Part shown: piece by piece, positions 1-6,987 of the stretch
How the letters are laid out: each line of letters begins with the position of its first letter
How positions within the stretch are numbered: the stretch's first letter is position 1
Assembly (NCBI GenBank): GCA_937908275.1
Contig: CALERA010000067.1
Span: 1 to 11,587 of the forward strand
Length of the DNA stretch: 11,587 bases
Direction: 5' to 3'
Origin: an uncultured Desulfarculaceae bacterium
Lineage (GTDB): Bacteria; Desulfobacterota; Desulfarculia; Desulfarculales; Desulfarculaceae
Position numbers and translations under genes: made by a program
The notes under the pieces: generated by a model
What the model saw: the letters and a program-made list of their open reading frames with translations, nothing else
Told to the model about the DNA's origin: nothing
The model's database searches: none

Positions 1-67
1 GGCCGAGGTCAAGGTCAGCCCTGGCCAGACCGTCGAGGCCGAGCAGGTGCTGGTGGTCCTGAAGTAA
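1..67 (+). CDS. C-terminal end of a biotinyl (BCCP-type) carrier protein, partial
   Basis: Only the last 21 codons are present, read from base 2 to a TAA at 65-67. They encode AEVKVSPGQTVEAEQVLVVL followed by a final Lys. This is the closing beta-hammerhead of a biotinyl/lipoyl domain, in which V-x-x-G-x-x-V-E-x-x-Q-x-L follows the biotinylated lysine. Its place directly before a carboxyltransferase gene favours a biotin carboxyl carrier protein (a gamma subunit of decarboxylase/transcarboxylase type, or a free BCCP) over a lipoyl domain. The biotin-accepting Met-Lys-Met motif would lie upstream of the window, so the assignment rests on this short tail and on context. A strong terminator follows, so it is probably not in the same transcript as the next gene. 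Confidence 0.72.
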   Translation, partial: AEVKVSPGQTVEAEQVLVVLK

Positions 68-96
68 CCGCTTCGGACCGTCATCCATGGCACTCA

Positions 97-143
97 GCCG
101 TGGGCCGCGAGCGGGCAGTTCCCGCGCGGCCCACGGCTTTTTT
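97..143 (+). terminator. Rho-independent terminator after the biotinyl carrier gene
   Basis: A perfect 13-bp GC-rich stem pairs GCCGTGGGCCGCG (97-109) with 125-137. A further 4-bp inner stem (112-115 with 121-124) closes a 5-nt loop. Six T residues follow immediately at 138-143. This is a textbook intrinsic terminator, 29 bp beyond the stop codon of the upstream gene. Confidence 0.93.
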
Positions 144-176
144 GTCTAAGGGGGGGATTTATCGCCGGCTCCGTGG

Positions 177-218
177 TTCACGGAAGTCTTAACTCCGTAT
201 AATGGATTGTGTTATAAA
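177..218 (+). promoter_or_regulatory. Candidate sigma-70 promoter(s) for the carboxyltransferase/mutase operon
   Basis: This is the only AT-rich patch between the terminator and the next gene. It contains a perfect TATAAT at 198-203, with TTCACG at 177-182 as a possible -35 (4/6 match, 15-bp spacer). An overlapping alternative is TTAACT at 189-194 with TATAAA at 213-218 (18-bp spacer). Either would start transcription about 180-200 nt before the ATG and leave a long leader. The -10 element is convincing, but the choice of -35 is uncertain. Confidence 0.6.
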
Positions 219-221
219 CGA

Positions 222-394
222 CGGATGCGGGCGTCGCGGTGGGGCGTGGCGTCCGCTTCTCCCGCGAATCCTGGCCTGATTATGGAACCCGGTGGTTGAG
301 GGGGGGCGTTTGCGCTTCCCGGCTGGCCTTGGCCAGCGCCCCGGCCCGGTCGGCGCATCCGCAAACCCCCGGACCTTGCCCCTCAGCGTCCGGG
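222..394 (+). promoter_or_regulatory. Structured 5' leader of the carboxyltransferase gene
   Basis: The leader has three nested or successive inverted repeats. CGGATGCG (222-229) pairs with CGCATCCG (354-361) as a long-range closing stem. Inside it, GCTGGC (322-327) pairs with GCCAGC (332-337) around a CTTG loop. A separate hairpin follows it, CCCGGAC (368-374) with GTCCGGG (388-394), ending 3 nt before the Shine-Dalgarno sequence. I see no B12 box or other known riboswitch signature. In such GC-rich sequence some of this pairing could be chance. The region between genes (68-409) otherwise holds only the terminator and promoter listed. Confidence 0.35.
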
Positions 395-397
395 CCC

Positions 398-404
398 AGG
401 GAGG
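398..404 (+). promoter_or_regulatory. Ribosome binding site fixing the carboxyltransferase start
   Basis: AGGGAGG sits 5 nt before the ATG at 410. The frame stays open upstream to 239, but that extension has no such site and no carboxyltransferase similarity, so this site decides the start. Confidence 0.85.
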
Positions 405-409
405 CAGGA

Positions 410-1972
410 ATGAGCAAACAGCTCACCACGCGCGAAAAGTTGGAGCAGCTCAGGACCCTCAACCAGGAAGCGAACCTGGGCGGCGGCGAGAAACGCATCG
501 CGGCCCAGCACGACAAAGGCAAGCTCACCGCCCGGGAGCGCATCACCACCCTGCTGGACGAGGGCAGCTTCGAGGAGATGGACCGCTTCGTGGTCCACCG
601 CTGCCACGAGTTCGGCATGGACAAGCAGAAGATCCTGGGCGATGGGGTGGTGACCGGCTACGGCACCATCGACAGCCGGCCGGTCTTCGTCTTCAGCCAG
701 GATTTCACCGTCTTCGGCGGCTCGCTCTCCGGTCCCTTCGGCGAGAAGGTCTGCAAGGTCATGGACCTGGCGGTCAAGGCCGGCGCGCCGGTGATCGGCC
801 TCAACGACTCCGGCGGGGCGCGCATCCAGGAGGGCGTCATCTCCCTGGGCTCCTACGGCGAGATCTTCCGCCGCAACGTGCTCAGCTCCGGGGTGGTGCC
901 CCAGATCAGCGCCATCATGGGACCCTGCGCCGGCGGCGCGGTCTATTCCCCGGCCATCACCGACTTCATCTTCATGGTCGACCAGACCAGCTACATGCAC
1001 ATCACCGGCCCCCAGGTCATCAAGACCGTGACCGGCGAGGAGGTCACCAGCGAGACCCTGGGCGGGGCCAAGGTCCACAACCAGCGCTCCGGCGTGGCCC
1101 AGTTCATCTCCAAGACCGACCAGGAGTGCCTGGCCGACATCCGCAAGCTCCTGGGCTACCTGCCCTCCAACTGGGAGCAGCGCCCCCCGGAGAAGCTCTC
1201 GGCCGACAGCGCCGAGCGCACCAACCCCGAGCTGAACGAGTTCATCCCCGACAACTCCAAGGCCCCCTACGACATGAAGAAGCTGATCAAGACGGTGGTG
1301 GACACCGGCAGCTTCTTCGAGGCGGCCAAGCACTTCGCCAAGAACATGATCACCGCCTTCGCCCGCATGGGCGGCATGTCGGTGGGCATCGTGGCCAACA
1401 ACCCCATGTTCCTGGCCGGCTGCCTGGACATCGACGCCAGCCGCAAGTGCGCCCGCTTCGTGCGCTTCTGCGACGCCTTCAATATCCCGGTGATCACCTT
1501 CGTGGACGTGCCCGGCTTCCTGCCCGGCATCCAGCAGGAATACGGCGGCATCATCACCCACGGCTCCAAGGTCATCTACGCCTATTGCGAGGCCACGGTG
1601 CCCCTGATCACGGTCATCACCCGCAAGGCCTACGGCGGCGCCTACGACGTGATGGGCTCCAAGCACCACGGAGCGGACGTGAACTTCGCCTACCCCACCG
1701 CCGAGATCGCGGTGATGGGTCCCGAGGGCGCGGTCAACATCATCTTCCGCAAGGAGATCGACCAGGCCGAGGACAAGCAGGCGGCCTACGCCGAGTTGGT
1801 GGACCAGTACCGGGCCCGCATCGCCAGCCCCTACCGCGCGGCCGAACTGGGCTACATCGACGAGATCATCGAGCCCCAGGACACCCGGCGCAAGGTCATC
1901 CGGGCCCTGATGGCGCTCAAGAACAAGCGCACCTTCCGTCCGGTGCGCCGCCACGGCAACGTTCCCTTGTAG
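410..1972 (+). CDS. pccB: Acyl-CoA carboxylase carboxyltransferase subunit (propionyl-CoA carboxylase beta / methylmalonyl-CoA decarboxylase alpha)
   Basis: This 520-residue protein is full length for the family and transfers carboxylate between carboxybiotin and an acyl-CoA. It has the two crotonase-like carboxyltransferase halves. The N-half carries DSGGARIQEG (residue 133 on) and the oxyanion-hole pair G175-G176 in CAGGAVYSPA. The C-half has RKAYGGAYD, with G410-A411 as the second oxyanion hole. Asp413 follows GGAY and corresponds to the specificity Asp (D422) of Streptomyces PccB, which is Ile in acetyl-CoA carboxylase. This supports propionyl/methylmalonyl-CoA as substrate. The gene lies 61 bp before the mutase gene and follows a biotinyl carrier protein. 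Sequence alone does not separate PccB from MmdA (decarboxylase) or the transcarboxylase 12S subunit. No biotin carboxylase is visible in the window. It acts in the cytoplasm, or at the membrane if it is MmdA. Confidence 0.95.
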   Translation: MSKQLTTREKLEQLRTLNQEANLGGGEKRIAAQHDKGKLTARERITTLLDEGSFEEMDRFVVHRCHEFGMDKQKILGDGVVTGYGTIDSRPVFVFSQDFTVFGGSLSGPFGEKVCKVMDLAVKAGAPVIGLNDSGGARIQEGVISLGSYGEIFRRNVLSSGVVPQISAIMGPCAGGAVYSPAITDFIFMVDQTSYMHITGPQVIKTVTGEEVTSETLGGAKVHNQRSGVAQFISKTDQECLADIRKLLGYLPSNWEQRPPEKLSADSAERTNPELNEFIPDNSKAPYDMKKLIKTVVDTGSFFEAAKHFAKNMITAFARMGGMSVGIVANNPMFLAGCLDIDASRKCARFVRFCDAFNIPVITFVDVPGFLPGIQQEYGGIITHGSKVIYAYCEATVPLITVITRKAYGGAYDVMGSKHHGADVNFAYPTAEIAVMGPEGAVNIIFRKEIDQAEDKQAAYAELVDQYRARIASPYRAAELGYIDEIIEPQDTRRKVIRALMALKNKRTFRPVRRHGNVPL

Positions 1973-2033
1973 ACCGGCCCACCCCCAACCAAAGCCGACC
2001 CGCTCCCCGACCCAGGGGCGCAAGGAGGGACCC

Positions 2034-3689
<1,656 letters not shown>

Positions 3690-3698
3690 GAGAAGAGA

Positions 3699-3755
3699 GT
3701 GGGGGAACCCTTTTTGCGGCGCAAAAAGGGTTCCCCCACGCCCCCTCCTAAAAAG
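3699..3755 (-). repeat. Palindromic repeat copy A (57 nt, inverted orientation)
   Basis: The core is a perfect 19-bp stem (3699-3717 with 3721-3739) around a 3-nt loop; each arm contains GGGGGAACCCTTTTT or its complement. With its flank to 3755, the complement of this copy matches copy C (4360-4416) at 55 of 57 positions; one difference is in the flank and one in the loop. It begins 9 bp after the mutase stop codon, so in the transcript it forms a very stable hairpin. It may act as a terminator, attenuator or mRNA 3'-end stabiliser. Open frames across it encode low-value peptides with GEPFLRRKKGSPT-type sequence and are not genes. Confidence 0.9.
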
Positions 3756-3757
3756 TC

Positions 3758-3782
3758 CCGCAATGCGCTCTGCGCATTGCGG
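3758..3782. repeat. Hairpin between repeat copies A and B
   Basis: A perfect 11-bp palindrome: CCGCAATGCGC (3758-3768) pairs with 3772-3782 around the loop TCT. It is unrelated in sequence to copies A and B and has no T tract after it. Its function is unknown. Confidence 0.8.
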
Positions 3783-3807
3783 CAGGGGGTGGGTAGGGAG
3801 AAACGCC

Positions 3808-3841
3808 GGGTTGCGCGAGCGAACCAAGACGCGCGCAACCC
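3808..3841. repeat. Second internal hairpin between repeat copies A and B
   Basis: GGGTTGCGCG (3808-3817) pairs perfectly with CGCGCAACCC (3832-3841), leaving a 14-nt loop. There is no T tract. Together with the preceding hairpin it fills most of the space between the inverted repeat copies. Confidence 0.75.
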
Positions 3842-3848
3842 TGAAAGT

Positions 3849-3901
3849 TCTTTGGGAGGGGGTCCGGGGGAACCCTTTCTTTCAAGAAAGGGTTCCCCCG
3901 G
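3849..3901 (+). repeat. Palindromic repeat copy B (diverged)
   Basis: A perfect 17-bp stem (3864-3880 with 3885-3901) around a 4-nt loop contains the same GGGGGAACCCTTT arm as copies A and C. The left flank TTCTTTGGGAGGGGGTCC resembles the CTTTTTAGGAGGGGG flank of copy C. Copy B therefore has the orientation of C and is inverted relative to A. The loop-proximal part has diverged (TTTCTTTCAAGAAA). Confidence 0.85.
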
Positions 3902-3912
3902 CATCCCCATCA

Positions 3913-3919
3913 AAGGAGG
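3913..3919 (+). promoter_or_regulatory. Strong ribosome binding site for the cobalamin subunit
   Basis: AAGGAGG, within AAAGGAGGT, is a full-length match to the anti-Shine-Dalgarno sequence 6 nt before the ATG at 3926. Strong independent initiation fits a gene separated from its partner by stable hairpins. Confidence 0.88.
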
Positions 3920-3925
3920 TTCCAG

Positions 3926-4324
3926 ATGCGCAAGATACGCGTATTGGCGGCCAAGCCGGGGTTGGATGGTCACGACCGGGGGATCAAGGTGATCGCGGCG
4001 GCGTTGCGCGACGCGGGCATGGAGGTGATCTACACCGGCCTGCGCCAGACCCCGGAGCAGATCGTGGCCGCGGCGGAGCAGGAGGACGTGGACGTGATCG
4101 CCCTGAGCGTGCTGTCCGGGGCGCACGACTACCTGTTCCCCAAGGTGATGGAGCTGATGCGGGCCAAGGCCCTGGACGACGTGCTGGTGATCGGCGGGGG
4201 CATCATCCCGGAGGAGGACATCCCGGGCCTGAAATCGGTGGGCATCGCCGAGGTCTTCGGACCGGGCACCGCCACCACGGCCATCGTGGACTACATCACC
4301 GCCAACCTGAAACGCCAGGTGTAG
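3926..4324 (+). CDS. mcmA2: Methylmalonyl-CoA mutase, cobalamin-binding (small) subunit
   Basis: This 132-residue protein consists entirely of the B12-binding Rossmann-like domain that forms the C-terminus of one-chain mutases. It carries the base-off/His-on signature DGHDRG, with Asp14, His16 (lower cobalt ligand) and Gly19. The S61-x-L63 motif and the G90-G92 turn that line the nucleotide-loop pocket follow, then FGPGT (111-115). It would pair with the upstream catalytic subunit to make holo-mutase. Its length matches small subunits of archaeal and anaerobic bacterial split mutases. No meaB-type chaperone or methylmalonyl-CoA epimerase gene follows in this window; the next gene converges from the other strand. 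Confidence 0.96.
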   Translation: MRKIRVLAAKPGLDGHDRGIKVIAAALRDAGMEVIYTGLRQTPEQIVAAAEQEDVDVIALSVLSGAHDYLFPKVMELMRAKALDDVLVIGGGIIPEEDIPGLKSVGIAEVFGPGTATTAIVDYITANLKRQV

Positions 4325-4329
4325 GACTG

Positions 4330-4365
4330 GGCCAAGCCGTGCAACGGCTTGGCCGCAGCCTTTTT
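4330..4365 (+). terminator. Probable terminator of the mutase operon
   Basis: A perfect 11-bp stem pairs GGCCAAGCCGT (4330-4340) with 4344-4354 around a 3-nt loop. It begins 6 nt after the stop codon. A T5 run (4361-4365) comes 6 nt after the stem, slightly further than ideal, and overlaps the start of repeat copy C. Confidence 0.65.
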
Positions 4366-4417
4366 AGGAGGGGGTGTGGGGGAACCCTTTTTGCGCGGCA
4401 AAAAGGGTTCCCCCACA
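4360..4417 (+). repeat. Palindromic repeat copy C, between convergent genes
   Basis: A perfect 20-bp stem (4375-4394 with 4398-4417) around the loop GCG, preceded by the flank CTTTTTAGGAGGGGG. It matches the complement of copy A at 55 of 57 positions. It lies between the 3' ends of mcmA2 and iorB. Being symmetric, it would form in transcripts of either strand and could serve as a bidirectional terminator or mRNA end barrier. Confidence 0.9.
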
Positions 4418-4441
4418 TTCTCTTTCTCTCTCCCCTCTCCC

Positions 4442-5059
4442 CTACCCTTCCCTTGCCAGGGCCAGGCCTTGGCGCAGGGCGGCGTGGTTGAGGGCCAGCT
4501 TGGGGGCGGGGAAGAGGTCGCCCAGGGCGGCGTCGATCTGCTCGGGGGTCAGCGGCACCAGGCCGGTGGCCAGGAGCGCGCCCAGCATGACCAGGTTGGC
4601 CAGGATGGGGTTGCCCAACTGGCTGGCCACGGCGGTGGCGGGCAGCCAGTAGAGGCGTCCGCAGAGGCCGGCCAGGCTGGATTTCAGCTCCTCGGGCGCG
4701 GGGTAGCGCTCCTGGCCGGACAACACCCCCAGGGGCAGCAGGGGCCGGTCGTTGGTGATGACCGTGACCCCGGGATGGCCGTAGACGGGCAGGACCCGCA
4801 GGGCCTCCAGGGGCTCCAGGCTGACGATGGCGTCGGCCCGGTTTTCGGGGATCAGGGGCCCCAGGACGCCGGAGGCGGTCACCCGCACCTGGGAGAGCAC
4901 CGCGCCGCCGCGCTGGGAGAGGCCGTAGGTCTCGCCCACGGTGACCGAGTACCCGGCGGCCAGGAAGGCCCGGCCCAGGACCTGGCTCATGAGCACGTTG
5001 CCCTGGCCGCCCACGCCGGTGATGACAATGCCCAGGGGATCGCTGGTGAGCGCCTTCAT
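4442..5059 (-). CDS. iorB: Indolepyruvate:ferredoxin oxidoreductase, beta subunit
   Basis: This 205-residue protein is the gamma-type domain of 2-oxoacid:ferredoxin oxidoreductases and partners IorA. It shows the N-terminal glycine-rich GVGGQGN (15-21) and the family hallmark GETYGLSQRGGAV (42-54), usually ETHGMSQRGG in IorB. It has no iron-sulfur cysteines, as expected for this subunit. The complex oxidises indolepyruvate and other arylpyruvates from aromatic amino acid transamination to aryl-acetyl-CoA, reducing ferredoxin. Its ATG overlaps the iorA stop codon by 4 bp (ATGA), and GGGGAGG precedes it, so the two are translationally coupled. It is the last gene of the operon. Its length is normal for the family. 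Confidence 0.94.
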   Translation of the reverse strand: MKALTSDPLGIVITGVGGQGNVLMSQVLGRAFLAAGYSVTVGETYGLSQRGGAVLSQVRVTASGVLGPLIPENRADAIVSLEPLEALRVLPVYGHPGVTVITNDRPLLPLGVLSGQERYPAPEELKSSLAGLCGRLYWLPATAVASQLGNPILANLVMLGALLATGLVPLTPEQIDAALGDLFPAPKLALNHAALRQGLALAREG

Positions 5060-6987
5060 GCCGCCGCCTCCCCTTCGCCCTCGGCCAGGATGGCCCCGGC
5101 CGGGCAGATCTGCCGACAGACCCCGCAGCCCACGCAGACCACCTCGTCGATGGCCGCCCGGCCCGCCTTTTCGTCATAGTAGAGCCCCGGACAGCGGAAG
5201 ACCCGGCTGCAGAAACGGTTGCAGCCGCAGGACTCGCCCCGGCACTTGGCGGGATCGATACGCATTTTAAAGGGATGGCCGCCGCGCCGGCCCTGGACCA
5301 GGGCGCAGACCCGGCGCAGGATCAAGACCTTGAGCCCGCCCTGGCGCACCGCGTTGTAGATCGCGGCCTGGGTGGCCTCCAGGTCGTAGGGATCGGCCAC
5401 CTCGACCGCGAGGCCCAGGGCCTGGCAGACCTTCTCCAACTCCACCGCCTGGCCGGCCTGTCCGCTGGCGGTCAGCCCGGTGCCGGGATGGGGCTGGAAC
5501 CCGGTCATGGCGGTGGCTGAGTTGTCCAGGATTATCAGCAGGTAGTCGCTCTGGTTCCAACGGGCGTTGACCAGGGCCGGCAGGCCGGCGTGGTAGAAGG
5601 TGCTGTCGCCCACCACCGCCACCACCGGCTGGTCGAAGCCCTGGGGCTTGAGTTGGCCCAGGCCCGAGGCCACCCCCAGGCCGGAGCCCATGCAGTGCAC
5701 CGAGTTTACCCGCTGGAAGCCGGTGGGCCGGTGGCCCATGGTGTAACAACCGATGTCGCCGCTGACGATGCCCTGGCGGCCGTCCACGGCCAGGGCCTGC
5801 TTGATGGCCCAGAAGCTGGCCCGGTGGGGGCAGCCCGGGCAGAAGCCCACCTCGCGGACGGGGGCCAGGGTCTCCACCGTGGCCCGGGCGCGCTCCAGAT
5901 AGCCGGCCTCCACCGAACGCCAGGGACTCCCCAGGGAGTCGGCCAGGGCGGCGGCCACCAGGCCCGGAGTCAGTTCCCCCACCTCGGGCAGGCTGCCGTC
6001 GGCCTTGCCGTGGAAGCTCAAGCCGGCCAGGGCCCCGCCCTGCTGGGCGGCCCAGGCCTTGACCTCGGTCTCGATAAAGGGATCGATCTCCTCGGCGAAG
6101 AGCACGGCCCCGGCGTTGGCCAGGCGTTGGGCCAGGATCTCGGCCGGCAGGGGCCAGGTGCCGGCCAGGCTCAAAAGCCCCACCCGCGCCGCCGCGTCCA
6201 CCAGGCCGATGGCCTCCCGGGCGTAGAGCACCGAGGAGCCCGAGGCCACGATCACCAGCTCGGGCCGCTCCGGACCCTGGTATTGGTTGAGGCCGGCCTG
6301 GGCCATGAGCTGGCCGGCCTGCTGGAGCTTCTGCTTCATGACCCGGTGGCGGGGCACCACCGGCAGGGTGGCCCAGCGCTGGGCCGGGTCGGCAGGGTCC
6401 CAGTGGGGCCGGGGCCGGCCGGCGGGCAGTGCGCCGGGGGTCACCGCCGCCCGGGTGTGGCTCAGGCGGCTCAGGGAGCGCAACACCACCAACTGGCCGA
6501 TGGCCTCGCTCAACTCGAAGGCGTATTTCATCAAGGCCAGGCACTGGGCCGGGGTGGCGGGCTCGATCAGGGGCAGGTCGGCCAAGCGGGCCACGAAGCG
6601 GGCGTCCTCCTCGTTGGTGGAGGAGACCCCGGAGGGATCGTCGCAGGTGACCAGCACCAGCCCGCCCCGGCAGCCGCTGATGGCCAGGTTGTGGATGAAG
6701 TCCAGGCAGACGTTGACCCCGTTCTGCTTCATGGAGGCCAGGCCGCGCACCCCGGCGAAGCTGACGGCGGCGGCCGACTCCAGGGCCACCTTCTCGTTGG
6801 CCGACCACTCGGCGTGGAAGCCGGCGCTGGAGGCCGAGTCGGCCAGGCTCTCCAGGATCTCGCTGCTGGGGTTGCCGGGATAGGCCGCGGCCAGGGCCAC
6901 GCCCGCCTCCAGCGCCCCCCGGGCCAGGGCCTGGTTGCCCTGCAACAGCACCGCGACGCCCGGGGTCAGGCGGGTCAGATCAGACAT
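5056..6987 (-). CDS. iorA: Indolepyruvate:ferredoxin oxidoreductase, alpha subunit
   Basis: This 643-residue protein is the catalytic subunit. Its N-terminal pyrimidine-type domain (AAYPGNPSSEI, then NEKVALESAAA and STNEEDARFVA) is followed by a thiamine diphosphate domain with GDIGCYTMG (410-418). The metal/TPP motif starts at GDS (460-462) and ends near ILDNSATAMTG. FCPGCPHRASFW, the CPGCPH family mark, is also present. The C-terminus is a two-cluster ferredoxin domain. The second cluster is normal (C618, C621, C624, C628-P). The first is unusual (C582, C587, C589, C593, C599-P). An AAGGAG ribosome site supports the ATG, which overlaps the preceding FrhB-like gene by 8 bp. Substrate specificity (indolepyruvate versus phenylpyruvate) cannot be read from the sequence. 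Confidence 0.96.
   Translation of the reverse strand: MSDLTRLTPGVAVLLQGNQALARGALEAGVALAAAYPGNPSSEILESLADSASSAGFHAEWSANEKVALESAAAVSFAGVRGLASMKQNGVNVCLDFIHNLAISGCRGGLVLVTCDDPSGVSSTNEEDARFVARLADLPLIEPATPAQCLALMKYAFELSEAIGQLVVLRSLSRLSHTRAAVTPGALPAGRPRPHWDPADPAQRWATLPVVPRHRVMKQKLQQAGQLMAQAGLNQYQGPERPELVIVASGSSVLYAREAIGLVDAAARVGLLSLAGTWPLPAEILAQRLANAGAVLFAEEIDPFIETEVKAWAAQQGGALAGLSFHGKADGSLPEVGELTPGLVAAALADSLGSPWRSVEAGYLERARATVETLAPVREVGFCPGCPHRASFWAIKQALAVDGRQGIVSGDIGCYTMGHRPTGFQRVNSVHCMGSGLGVASGLGQLKPQGFDQPVVAVVGDSTFYHAGLPALVNARWNQSDYLLIILDNSATAMTGFQPHPGTGLTASGQAGQAVELEKVCQALGLAVEVADPYDLEATQAAIYNAVRQGGLKVLILRRVCALVQGRRGGHPFKMRIDPAKCRGESCGCNRFCSRVFRCPGLYYDEKAGRAAIDEVVCVGCGVCRQICPAGAILAEGEGEAAA

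Noticed and set aside
239..409. In-frame 57-codon N-terminal extension of the carboxyltransferase
   Set aside because: It begins without a ribosome site, lacks family similarity and overlaps leader inverted repeats. The ATG at 410 has AGGGAGG in place and gives the normal family N-terminus.
144..409. Cobalamin riboswitch controlling the mutase operon
   Set aside because: I looked for the conserved B12 box and found none, and the visible stems do not match the known architecture.
3699..4417. CRISPR array
   Set aside because: Only three repeat copies, of mixed orientation, with irregular spacing and gene sequence between them. The units are long hairpins, not direct repeats.
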